This document shows, piece after piece, positions 38,193-46,867 of a stretch of 64,000 nt of DNA; the stretch's first letter is position 1, and the number at the start of each line of letters is the position of its first letter. The DNA is from JBDHXE01 sp035445085. GTDB lineage: Bacteria; Bacteroidota; Ignavibacteria; Kapaibacteriales; UBA2268. The notes under the pieces are model-generated. The model was not told the origin of the DNA. It saw only the letters and a program-made list of their open reading frames with translations, and did not search any database. The stretch is taken from positions 62,001 to 126,000 of the forward strand of contig DAOMQA010000003.1 of assembly GCA_035445085.1 (NCBI GenBank), given 5' to 3'. The position numbers were made by a program, and so were the translations under genes.

Positions 38193-38830
38193 TTCTTACC
38201 TGCTGTGTTTATAATCGTATTTGATATATCAACTATCATATCATCAACTATCTTGCTCAGTACTAAGCTAGTATTCTCTGCTACGTTTTCTACTTTATTG
38301 TTTTTTCTTATAGCTCTATTTTGATAAGTTTTATTGAATAGAAATATATTATCCTTGCCCTCAAAGTTTCTTTTAATTAAGCTGATAGTAATTTGGAGGG
38401 TTACTGAGTTTATTTCATCGCTATTGCTCTTGCTGTCAATATCTAAGTCATCAATTGAAATATCAAGTATATAATCGGGTAAAATAGAGCCAATTACCTT
38501 CGTTACTCCTTGTTTAAATAGCCCACTTTCCTGAATCCTTTGAGTTATAAAGTCATTTGCAATAAGATCAAAGTCTTCAGCCCATCTATGATAAAAATAT
38601 TTTTGTATACTTGCATCGTCCCAATTTATAATTAACTGACTGCCATAAATGATTGAATTAGTACTAATATTTCTTACATAAAGTGATGCGTCTACTTTAT
38701 AAATATCTAAGCTTTTATCTTTGATTTGTGATAAACTATAATACTTAATATCGGGGTATTCATTTTTTAAATTTATACATGAGTTTAAGGAAAAAATACT
38801 AATTATAAAAAAAATAAGCGTTAATTTCAT
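38189..38830 (-). CDS. ABC-type transport auxiliary lipoprotein (PqiC/PF03886-like)
   Basis: 213 residues. A lipoprotein signal ends SLNSC with Cys18 as the lipidated residue. The body has the layout of the ABC_trans_aux family: KYYSL near the N-terminus, then a pattern of a strand, W, and Y-HRWAEDFDLIANDFITQ, and SGLFKQGV. Such lipoproteins pair with MlaD/PqiB-like MCE transport systems in the inner-outer membrane space. No MCE or ABC permease gene is in view. Assignment rests on one recognisable block, so it is moderate. The 69-base gap to lpxH on the other strand holds the divergent promoters, but I see no clear box. Confidence 0.65.
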   Translation of the reverse strand: MKLTLIFFIISIFSLNSCINLKNEYPDIKYYSLSQIKDKSLDIYKVDASLYVRNISTNSIIYGSQLIINWDDASIQKYFYHRWAEDFDLIANDFITQRIQESGLFKQGVTKVIGSILPDYILDISIDDLDIDSKSNSDEINSVTLQITISLIKRNFEGKDNIFLFNKTYQNRAIRKNNKVENVAENTSLVLSKIVDDMIVDISNTIINTAGKK

Positions 38831-38899
38831 AGTAAATATTATATTTCGTTTTTAAACTATGTAAAATATTAAACTTTTAATAAATAAAAAAACGAATAA

Positions 38900-39625
38900 A
38901 TGATATACTTTATTTCTGATGTTCATTTAGGCTTCTACGAAAAGGAACTAGATTTGCCACGAGAACTAATTTTTTTAAGATTTTTAGATACTATTAAAAA
39001 AGATGCTGAACGAATATTCTTAGTTGGAGATATTTTCGATTATTGGTTCGATTACAAAACTGTAATACCGAAGCAATTTTTTAGAGTACTAAATAAATTA
39101 TGGGAGCTTAGGCAAAGCGGTATTAAAATTGACTATATTATTGGTAACCATGATTTTGGGCATTTGAGTTTCTTTGAAGAAGAGTTAGATATACCCTTAT
39201 ATAAGGGGGATATTAGTTGTGAGATTAAAGATAAAAAGTTCTATATTTCTCATGGTGATGGCAAAAATCTTAAGGACAAAGGCTACCTGTTATTAAAGAA
39301 AATTACTAGAAATCCTTTAATATTAAAGCTATATCTAATGCTACACCCTAATTTTGGTATTTGGCTTGCTTCTGGCTCTTCAAAAAAAAGTAGAAGCTAT
39401 ACGGATAATCGGGAGCACTTAGAGGATGAGCCTATGAAAGAGTTCGCTTACAGAATGATTGATGACGGTTATGATTTTGTTATAATGGGGCATCGGCATA
39501 AAAGCGAATTTACAAAATATAAAGACTCATACTATATAAACTTAGGTGAGTGGTTCAAAGAGCCAATGTTTGCACAATTTGATGGAATTAATATGAGTTT
39601 AAGGAAAGTTTCGGAATTAGTATGA
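38900..39625 (+). CDS. lpxH: UDP-2,3-diacylglucosamine diphosphatase
   Basis: Lipid A synthesis: cleaves UDP from UDP-2,3-diacylglucosamine to give lipid X, on the cytoplasmic face of the inner membrane. Metallophosphoesterase motifs are complete: SDVHLGF (residues 6-12), GDIFDYWF (about 44-51), GNHDF (about 82-86), SHGDG (about 118-122) and GHRHK with a following Tyr-Asn-Leu-Gly stretch. The DYWF segment is typical of LpxH. 241 residues is normal. It overlaps the next gene by four bases (ATGA) and so is translationally coupled to it. Confidence 0.93.
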   Translation: MIYFISDVHLGFYEKELDLPRELIFLRFLDTIKKDAERIFLVGDIFDYWFDYKTVIPKQFFRVLNKLWELRQSGIKIDYIIGNHDFGHLSFFEEELDIPLYKGDISCEIKDKKFYISHGDGKNLKDKGYLLLKKITRNPLILKLYLMLHPNFGIWLASGSSKKSRSYTDNREHLEDEPMKEFAYRMIDDGYDFVIMGHRHKSEFTKYKDSYYINLGEWFKEPMFAQFDGINMSLRKVSELV

Positions 39626-41667
39626 TTGTAGAAGGTAACTATCATTTTGGGCAAGACGAAATTATTAATCGTGTAGATGAATTAATAAGAAATCTCAAAA
39701 AGGGAAAGGGTGGATTATTATTTGTAGAAGGAGATACTGGCTCTGGAAAAACTAATTTTTTAAGTGCTATTAAACATTATATGGAGCGTATGCACCGCGA
39801 TATTAAGGTTGTGAGAGCCGAAGCTCAAGTGCCAGTTGCTAACTTTAAGGTGGCCAGTGTGCAACCGTGCCAGCCATTTATCAATATTGTTGAAGAATTA
39901 GAAAAATCAAATAGTAGTGCTAAAACTAAATTAGCTCAAAATATTGGGCTAACTGTGCTTGCCTCTTTACCAATTGTGGATACGTTTGCTTACGCATATA
40001 AAGAAATAAACCGTGATATTAAACAATTTCATCAAGAAGAAAGGAATCATAAGTCTACAAATTCAAACTCAATTTTCGACTTCTTCTTAGCTAAGATTAA
40101 TAACTTACGCAAGGATAAAAAAATATTAATTTTATTAGATAATATGCATTGGAGCGACGCACAGAGTGTAGATTTTTTGAATGGGTTTATTAATCAAAAT
40201 TTCAATGCTCCTTTTGTAATAATATGTGCTTATCGTGAATTTATCTTAGATACTCAAGGACTACCATTAGTAACTATCATTAATAATGAGTTGCTAAAAG
40301 ATAAAGTTGAGATTCAACACCTGCGTTTATTAAACCTTGATAATATTAGAGAATTATCTAAAATATACTTTACTAACTATAAAAACAATCAAGAGTTTGA
40401 AGAATGGATTTATGAGAAAAGCGATGGCAATCCGGGTATGGTATGCGAATATCTACGTTATTTTAGTAAATATTCCCCGTTTAATGATAATGGCGAACTT
40501 GCAATGAATTTCAAAGACAACGAATTCTTGCCAAGTACTTGGAGTGCAGTATTTTCTCAACAAATAGAGATATTAAGCGAAGAAGAAAAACATATTCTTA
40601 CGATTTGTGCCGCTGAAGGAGTAGAATTTACGGCTAATATAGTAGCACAATTATTATCTTGCGATGTCTTAGAAACTATAAAGAAGCTAAGAGCAATTCA
40701 GAATAAAACGGGTTTTATTAAAAGCATTGGTCCACAGCTTAGATATGGGATAAAAACTACAACGTATAAATTTTCGCAAGTATTTTATCATACATTTTTT
40801 GAAAACCTCTTAGAATACGAAGAAACAATTGAATTACATAGTAGAATAAGCGAAATACTCAAATTACAATTCATTAATGCTGAAGACGAAAGCATTAAGA
40901 ACCAAATAGCACCATATTTGGCGGCACACTCTATCGAAAGTGGCGACCCTGATACAGCAAGCGAAGTGTTGTATTTTACTGCACAAAATAATAGAGAAAT
41001 TGGAGGCGACGGTTTAATAGATAATTTGCAAGATGTTGCTAATATGATTGCACCAAATAATTTAGAGCTATCACAATCATTCGATAATTTAAAATCCTTA
41101 ATTCACAAACATCATTCTTCCGATGATACAGAGCCTAGCAGTAATTATGCAAATGAGATAAACTTAGACTTTAATTCAATTAAAAAAATGTTAATTAACG
41201 ATCTGCTGAATGACAATGCAACAACGGTAGCTAATAAAATAAATATGTATATAAATGAATACGGCGATTATTTTAGTGACGATGAGAAAGTTCAGTTTTA
41301 TTTAGTATTAGCAAAATCAAATATTGATAGCGGGCAATATTTGTCTTCAAAAGAAGCTATAGATAAGGCTACCCTATTAATAAATAATAATATTATTACT
41401 AAAGATACGACAGCTCTTTATAATAATACCTTGGCTATCTACTTTTATAGTGTAAATGATATAGAAAATGCTATGAGATGTTTAGAAAAAAATGCCTTAA
41501 TATCACAAGATCTTGCTACAGACGCAAAGATTATGACAAGTGTCTTAATATCTCGAATTTATAAAGAGTCTTCTAATGATAATTATAAAAAATATAAAGA
41601 TGTTGCCATTGAATTAAGTAAAGAATTAAATTATGAACAATTAAAAGATGAATTGTTAAAGTTATAA
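39622..41667 (+). CDS. AAA-type ATPase with C-terminal TPR-like region (predicted STAND/signalling ATPase)
   Basis: 681 residues, cytoplasmic. An N-terminal NTPase domain (about 8-260) has Walker A GDTGSGKT (37-44) and Walker B ILILLDNMHW (about 170-179), the hDNMHW form being typical of AAA_16/STAND-type regulators. A helical winged region follows (about 270-400; LSEEEKHILTICAAEGVEF), then TPR-like helix pairs to the C-terminus. Such ATPases often sit in front of signalling domains in one chain. Here the histidine kinase gene starts 80 bases later. It is not fused: its frame ends in TAA at 41667 and the kinase frame has an in-frame TGA at 41733. The target is unknown. Confidence 0.75.
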   Translation: MIVEGNYHFGQDEIINRVDELIRNLKKGKGGLLFVEGDTGSGKTNFLSAIKHYMERMHRDIKVVRAEAQVPVANFKVASVQPCQPFINIVEELEKSNSSAKTKLAQNIGLTVLASLPIVDTFAYAYKEINRDIKQFHQEERNHKSTNSNSIFDFFLAKINNLRKDKKILILLDNMHWSDAQSVDFLNGFINQNFNAPFVIICAYREFILDTQGLPLVTIINNELLKDKVEIQHLRLLNLDNIRELSKIYFTNYKNNQEFEEWIYEKSDGNPGMVCEYLRYFSKYSPFNDNGELAMNFKDNEFLPSTWSAVFSQQIEILSEEEKHILTICAAEGVEFTANIVAQLLSCDVLETIKKLRAIQNKTGFIKSIGPQLRYGIKTTTYKFSQVFYHTFFENLLEYEETIELHSRISEILKLQFINAEDESIKNQIAPYLAAHSIESGDPDTASEVLYFTAQNNREIGGDGLIDNLQDVANMIAPNNLELSQSFDNLKSLIHKHHSSDDTEPSSNYANEINLDFNSIKKMLINDLLNDNATTVANKINMYINEYGDYFSDDEKVQFYLVLAKSNIDSGQYLSSKEAIDKATLLINNNIITKDTTALYNNTLAIYFYSVNDIENAMRCLEKNALISQDLATDAKIMTSVLISRIYKESSNDNYKKYKDVAIELSKELNYEQLKDELLKL

Positions 41668-41747
41668 AAAAAAAGTACTTGCTATTCTTATTCTTTTTTC
41701 TTACATTTAATTGTTCTTAAAGTGAATTTTAATGAGATTATTGTTTA

Positions 41748-44210
41748 GTGGAAAATTTACCAATTATATTAGATGAAAATTTAGACGTACTTAATAAAAT
41801 AATGTATGATGGTATTGTTATACACCGTGACGGTAAATTTGTATATTTAAATGAACATGCTCTCAAAGAACTTGAAGCAGACTCAAAAGAAGATTTAATT
41901 GGGAAGAGTGTTCTATCTATTATTAAGCCACAGTATTTAGAATTAGTGATAGAGAGGCTCAAAAAATTAGAAAAATTGCGTTCGTTGCCACCAGAGCTGA
42001 TAGAACTTACTACAATCAAGGGCAATTCATTGTTTGTAGAGATATCTACTAGTGCTGTAATTTACGAAAATCAACTTTCATTTTTAATTTATAGCAAAAA
42101 TCTAAATGAGATTGTAAAAAAGAATAATGAACTTGCTAATTACCAAAGTCAATTGAATGCAGTTATCAAATCTATACCAGACATCTTGTTTATAATTGAT
42201 AAAGATTTGATAGTTAAAGGTATGTTTGCTAATGACCCTTCTAAGCTGTTTTTATCTCAAGACAAGGTCGTTAATAAAAATATAATAAATGTGTTGCCTC
42301 CTCACGTTTATTTAGCCTGCAAAAGATGTATAGAAGATGTCTTTGATACTAAAGAGGACAAGATAATACATTACGAAGCTGAATTTAACAATCGTATAAG
42401 CTACTTTGAATTTAGGGCTACTCTGAAAAATAGCGATGAAGTTCTAGCTATTGTACGTGATGTAAGCAAGGAGACTCAATTAGTAAATGAACAACGCTAT
42501 ACAGATGGCTTTCAACAACTGCTTACAGGCTTAGCGTTTGAATTTCTAAATACGAACATTAGTAATTTTGAAGTCATAATAAATTCTTCCTTAGAGAAAT
42601 TAGCTAAATTCTTGGAATTAGATGATATTACATTTGTTGAATATGAACTTAATAAGAGTTTGGTTAAGCCAATTTATAAATGGGGTATAAGCGATAAAGC
42701 TAATTTCGATAAAATTTATACAGAAGTACCTACTGAATTGTTTTCAAATTGGATTACTTCTCACTTTAGAGGTTCACATTACTTCTTAAATGATATAGAA
42801 AACTCTAAGGTTAATAAAAATATTATCTATTTCTTTAGTAAATTGGTTGTTAGTTCGCATTTGTCTATTCCTATCTTCAAACACTTAGAATGTATCGGTT
42901 TTATAAGCTTAGAAAAGCGATATGACAAGAAGCAATATAGCGAGGCTGAGATAAAATTAATTAATATCTTTGCCAAATTACTTGGTAATTTATTTAGTCG
43001 TTTGCATAATCTTGCTTTGCTTGAAGATAAAAATATTGAATTAGAAAAAGCTAAGATTAAGAACAATCGTTTAATAAAAGAATTGCGGGATGAAATTCTT
43101 GAGAGAAAACAGATTGAAGAAGAACTTTCGGTAAGTAAAAGACAGTTAGAGGCTACTATTCAGAATTCTCCAGTAATTGCTATTCAGTGGTATAATAACA
43201 AAGGAGAAATAATTTTTTGGAATAAAGCATCAGAGCAAATATTTGGTTATTCCGAAAAAGATGTATTAGGCAAAACTTTGCAAGATTTATATATGACTTA
43301 CGAGGAGCATAAAGAGTACTTAAAATCTCTTCAACAAATTGAGATTACAAACAAACCTATTGGTCCTTACGAAAGTCAAATAATTAAGAAAGACGGCACC
43401 ATTGGTTGGCTGTTATCAACTACTTTTATAATACCTGGGAAAAATCAGGAAAATATATATGTTTGTATGGATGCCGATATTAGCAAGCAGAAGGAACTTT
43501 TTTTACAATTAAGTAATGTAGTTAGCGAAAAAGATAAATTCCTTTCTATTATAGCCCACGACCTAAAATCGCCATTTACTGGCTTTCTTGGTATGACACA
43601 GATGCTGTCGAATGATTTCCATAAATTGAATTTAAATGAAATTCAAGAAATATCAGGTAATTTATACGAATCGGCTGAAAATTTATATAAACTATTGGAA
43701 AATCTTTTAGAATGGTCCCGCTTGCAAAGAGGACTAACTGCCACAAATAAAGAAGAGTTAGATATATATAATTTGGTCAATAATAATATTAATTTACAAA
43801 AAATCAAAATTGAGCAAAAGGAAATCTCTATTCGCAACAAGGTAAATCAGGATTTGCGATTTTTTGCAGATATGAATATGGTTAATGCTATTCTAAGAAA
43901 CTTCATTTCAAATGCTGTTAAGTTTACAAATCGTGGAGGCTCTATTTCTATTTATTATGAGGAGGATGTGTCTTTCAATATTATTGTGGTTGAAGACAAT
44001 GGTATAGGCATCCCAGATGATATACGTAATTCATTGTTTACTTTAACAAAGAAAGTATCAAGATTAGGTACCGAAGGCGAGCTTAGTACTGGGCTTGGAC
44101 TTATTCTTTGCAAAGAATATGTTGAAAAACATAATGGTAAAATATGGGTGCAAAGCACTCCCGACCATGGAAGTAAATTTTACTTTTCTATACCCAAAAC
44201 TAAGTTCTAA
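41748..44210 (+). CDS. PAS/GAF multi-sensor histidine kinase
   Basis: 820 residues, cytoplasmic, no membrane segment. Order: PAS (about 15-115), PAS (about 130-245), GAF (about 255-430), coiled coil (about 430-470), PAS (about 475-590), HisKA with acceptor His604 in IIAHDLKSPFTG, and HATPase with NFISNAVKFT, DNGIGIP and TGLGLILC boxes. All catalytic boxes are intact. The start is GTG at 41748; no ATG in frame is closer than residue 19 and TGA at 41733 limits the 5' end, but there is no clear ribosome site. The ligands of the PAS and GAF domains cannot be told. Its stop overlaps that of the convergent gene by four bases. Confidence 0.92.
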   Translation: MENLPIILDENLDVLNKIMYDGIVIHRDGKFVYLNEHALKELEADSKEDLIGKSVLSIIKPQYLELVIERLKKLEKLRSLPPELIELTTIKGNSLFVEISTSAVIYENQLSFLIYSKNLNEIVKKNNELANYQSQLNAVIKSIPDILFIIDKDLIVKGMFANDPSKLFLSQDKVVNKNIINVLPPHVYLACKRCIEDVFDTKEDKIIHYEAEFNNRISYFEFRATLKNSDEVLAIVRDVSKETQLVNEQRYTDGFQQLLTGLAFEFLNTNISNFEVIINSSLEKLAKFLELDDITFVEYELNKSLVKPIYKWGISDKANFDKIYTEVPTELFSNWITSHFRGSHYFLNDIENSKVNKNIIYFFSKLVVSSHLSIPIFKHLECIGFISLEKRYDKKQYSEAEIKLINIFAKLLGNLFSRLHNLALLEDKNIELEKAKIKNNRLIKELRDEILERKQIEEELSVSKRQLEATIQNSPVIAIQWYNNKGEIIFWNKASEQIFGYSEKDVLGKTLQDLYMTYEEHKEYLKSLQQIEITNKPIGPYESQIIKKDGTIGWLLSTTFIIPGKNQENIYVCMDADISKQKELFLQLSNVVSEKDKFLSIIAHDLKSPFTGFLGMTQMLSNDFHKLNLNEIQEISGNLYESAENLYKLLENLLEWSRLQRGLTATNKEELDIYNLVNNNINLQKIKIEQKEISIRNKVNQDLRFFADMNMVNAILRNFISNAVKFTNRGGSISIYYEEDVSFNIIVVEDNGIGIPDDIRNSLFTLTKKVSRLGTEGELSTGLGLILCKEYVEKHNGKIWVQSTPDHGSKFYFSIPKTKF

Positions 44211-45247
44211 AAAGGATATAGTAAATAAAATCTTGTTCCATCATTGCTAAATTCTACTGCTGGTGCTGGTAACTTAAAATGATTTAACGTTTGCCTTAAC
44301 CAATTCCAAAATGGAACACCGTCTGGCAGTATCTTAACTAAATCATAATCTAAGCCTATAATATAGCGTGGACTACCTAATACTCCATTTGAATAAATCT
44401 GTCCCCGTGATAAATCACAATTTAAACTTGGATCATTTGTGTCGCATAAATTTCTAACTGCTACACCAAACGTTAATTGCAACCAAGAGGGCCAATAACT
44501 TTTTAATTCGCTTGGTAACATATTGTGTACATTCAAAGACCAATAGAAGGTATGAGAAGAATAATCATCTACAAAAAATGAGTGTGGTTTTCTAGGTAAT
44601 TCACCGTGCCAATTGGCAGGGATGTACATAAATTTAGGTGTAATATTCTGAAGAAATGGGATATAATGTTGCAACATAAAAAATAGTGAGCCAGCCACAT
44701 TAGAATAAAAATCTGACGGACTAAACCCCCAACCAGCAGCAAAGCCGTCCATTACTTCTACATAAGCCGTATATAATATGCCAAGTGAAGGTCCTAATAC
44801 GAAAGATAAGTCATAATCAAAACCTGACCATAGGAACATCTCTGTAAAGAAGTAGGAACTTAAGTATGCTCCATAAGTATGGCCTACTTTGTCAATATAC
44901 AGAGCGTAATTCCCATCTTCTATGAATCTAAACTTCCCTGTTTCGCTCCAAATACTATTTTTTTGAACTATATGTTGCACTGTCATATAGGATAAGGTTG
45001 CGCCAGCAAAGATTGCAAAATTTGTCGGTCTAATATGTGTTTCTCTATTCGGCAGTATGCCCGTGAAAGTTGTCCTATAATTATCGCCATACATAAATTC
45101 CGATTTAAGGATAGTAAATGTCGTGTCAATATTTGTATCTATAGATTGTGCTTCTTGTTGGGTGCTATCAGCAATTTGTATCAATTCTTCCGAAAATGTA
45201 ATATTTATAGAATAAATTAAACTAATTAAAATTATTATATACTTCAT
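44207..45247 (-). CDS. DUF2279-like envelope protein
   Basis: About 346 residues. Signal peptide (MKYIIILISLIYSINITFS) and a central part matching the DUF2279 pattern: ALYIDKVGHTYGAYLSSYFF, then LYTAYVEVMDGFAAGWGFSP followed by a D-x-x-x-N-x-x-G segment (DFYSNVAGSLFF). Members are predicted periplasmic or outer membrane proteins of unknown role. The C-terminal YFYLLYPF-like ending (FYLLYPF) could be a barrel end. I chose ATG 45247 over a TTG at 45280 because only the former gives an immediate signal peptide. A TATATTTG box is at 45285-45278 on the minus strand. Confidence 0.72.
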   Translation of the reverse strand: MKYIIILISLIYSINITFSEELIQIADSTQQEAQSIDTNIDTTFTILKSEFMYGDNYRTTFTGILPNRETHIRPTNFAIFAGATLSYMTVQHIVQKNSIWSETGKFRFIEDGNYALYIDKVGHTYGAYLSSYFFTEMFLWSGFDYDLSFVLGPSLGILYTAYVEVMDGFAAGWGFSPSDFYSNVAGSLFFMLQHYIPFLQNITPKFMYIPANWHGELPRKPHSFFVDDYSSHTFYWSLNVHNMLPSELKSYWPSWLQLTFGVAVRNLCDTNDPSLNCDLSRGQIYSNGVLGSPRYIIGLDYDLVKILPDGVPFWNWLRQTLNHFKLPAPAVEFSNDGTRFYLLYPF

Positions 45248-45277
45248 ATAATATTTGGTATAATATTTGTTAAAATA

Positions 45278-45285
45278 CAAATATA
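45278..45285 (-). promoter_or_regulatory. Candidate -7 box (TATATTTG) for the DUF2279 gene
   Basis: On the minus strand TATATTTG matches TAnnTTTG and is 31 bases before the ATG at 45247. No TTTG -33 element is seen at 17-23 bases, so support is partial. Confidence 0.35.
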
Positions 45286-45347
45286 AATAATGTTTATTAA
45301 TTACATATAAAATATAGCTTTAAATGTCAAAATAGTTAGTCAATATG

Positions 45348-45378
45348 TTTGAAAAATTAAATTAAATAGTTAATTTTG
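45348..45378 (+). promoter_or_regulatory. Bacteroidota-type promoter of the RodZ-like gene
   Basis: TTTG at 45348-45351, a 19-base spacer and TAATTTTG at 45371-45378 match both elements of the Bacteroidota primary sigma consensus. It ends 19 bases before the ATG at 45398, giving a very short leader. Confidence 0.72.
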
Positions 45379-45397
45379 TAAATGGCTCTGGTATACA

Positions 45398-46426
45398 ATG
45401 AATGAATTAGGTAGCAAATTAAGAGATGCACGCTTATCAAGAAATCTTGGTTTAAAGCAAGTAAGCGACGATACTAAAATTAGACTCCATATCTTAAAAG
45501 ATATAGAGAATGGTGATTTTAGTAGCGTTCCAGAGGTTTATATGAAATCTTTTATTAAAACTTTAACCCAATATTATAAGATTTCATTAGATAGCCCAGA
45601 TATTAATATTAAAAGCTCTGATAAGCCTATTTCAAGTGCTATTCAAAATGAAACGCAAGAGGTAATCAAACCAAAAGACGCTAAGGCGTTAATTCAATTT
45701 AATGATAATAGCACAGATGAAGTTATTCCTACTCCCAAAAGAGTAGTTGATCCAGCCGTAGCAGAATGGGCCGCAAAATATAAAAAGACTTATATAGAAA
45801 AACCGCAAAAGCAGGCAAAAATTAAAAAAGTAAATAAGGTCTCACTTTCTAACTATATTCTTTATGGGATGTTATTTGTTGCTATCGCCACAGCTATTGC
45901 GATTACCATATTTTCATTATTAGATAATCCAGACAAGCAAAACGAATTAACGCAAACTAATAATTCAAGTAATGATACGGTAAAAATTGAAGCCAAGAAA
46001 GATAATTTGCTATCGTATTTCAAAAATAATGATTCTTTGTCTCTAAAAGCTGTTGCTAAAGATACCGCGTGGGTTAGATTGATTATAGACGATAGTAAAT
46101 ATATTGAAGAGATAATGAGACCAGGTGATAATAAGGAATGGTTCGCGTCGGAACAATTCAAGATAGACGTGGGCAATGCAGGGGCTATTTCTTTCTATCG
46201 TAATGGTGAACAATTGCCTATGTTTGGAAGACCTGGTACAGTAGCAAAAAATATCAAAATTACTAAGGATAATATAATATCTATTGCTTCAATACAGCCC
46301 AAAGATACTTCAAATATAGTAAAAAAGCCTAAGCAAAAGAAAAAAGTTGAGCAAGACACAAAAGAACCCCCTCGGATAATTGAATCAAATATCCAAGAGG
46401 AAAATAATTTACTAAAAAGACGATAA
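45398..46426 (+). CDS. RodZ-like helix-turn-helix membrane protein
   Basis: 342 residues. N-terminal helix-turn-helix of the RodZ type (about 4-65; GSKLRDARLSRNLGLKQVSD, then a DIENG helix), a lysine-rich linker, one transmembrane helix (about 150-172; YILYGMLFVAIATAIAITIF) and a periplasmic domain resembling DUF4115 (about 210-305; TAWVRLIIDD, FASEQFKIDVGNAGAISF, GTVAKNIKIT). RodZ links MreB to the elongasome in rods. No mre genes are in view, so a structural or regulatory role is inferred. Its own promoter precedes it. Confidence 0.85.
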   Translation: MNELGSKLRDARLSRNLGLKQVSDDTKIRLHILKDIENGDFSSVPEVYMKSFIKTLTQYYKISLDSPDINIKSSDKPISSAIQNETQEVIKPKDAKALIQFNDNSTDEVIPTPKRVVDPAVAEWAAKYKKTYIEKPQKQAKIKKVNKVSLSNYILYGMLFVAIATAIAITIFSLLDNPDKQNELTQTNNSSNDTVKIEAKKDNLLSYFKNNDSLSLKAVAKDTAWVRLIIDDSKYIEEIMRPGDNKEWFASEQFKIDVGNAGAISFYRNGEQLPMFGRPGTVAKNIKITKDNIISIASIQPKDTSNIVKKPKQKKKVEQDTKEPPRIIESNIQEENNLLKRR

Positions 46427-46429
46427 AGT

Positions 46430-46867
46430 TTATTTTTTTATTAAAGTAAGATTATATTGTCTTGTTATATCAGCCATTATATCATAAGGCTTAACTATTC
46501 CTACCATTGATTTCCCATCTTCAGCGAGGGTACCTATAAATGAATTATTATCAGAATTAGTATAAAATCTCAATGCTATATTCGGCTTATTATAAGTATA
46601 ATAAATTGTCCCTTTATTAGAAACAGTTGATGTCGTTTTATCTATAACGACTTTATTATATATCTCGCCTTTTACATCTGGAGAACTTACTCCGTCAGCA
46701 AATGTTACTGAGTAATATACAGAATCCTTACCTAATACATAGTACCCAGACCAAGTACCTAATAATTCTTTCTCTACTTTAATAGTAGGGTCTGGCTTGC
46801 TATCGGTGCTATTATCGTCGCAAGATATAAATAGCAATGCAATAAAAATGAATAAAATATACTTCAC
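46430..46867 (-). CDS. Small lipoprotein, function unknown
   Basis: 145 residues with a lipoprotein signal ending LLFISC. The rest is beta-rich (LLGTWSGYYVLGKDSVYYSV, SNKGTIYYTY, SFIGTLAEDG), possibly a small barrel of the lipocalin-like kind, but no family is recognised. The start is GTG at 46867, preceded by a perfect AGGAGG at 46877-46872 on the minus strand; its first base overlaps the last base of the ligA stop (TAGTG), so it is translationally coupled to ligA. It ends three bases from the convergent RodZ-like gene. Confidence 0.75.
   Translation of the reverse strand: MKYILFIFIALLFISCDDNSTDSKPDPTIKVEKELLGTWSGYYVLGKDSVYYSVTFADGVSSPDVKGEIYNKVVIDKTTSTVSNKGTIYYTYNKPNIALRFYTNSDNNSFIGTLAEDGKSMVGIVKPYDIMADITRQYNLTLIKK

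Noticed and set aside
41668..41747. AAA ATPase and histidine kinase as one frameshifted gene
   Set aside because: The ATPase frame ends in a clean TAA and the kinase frame has a TGA at 41733-41735, so more than one change would be needed.
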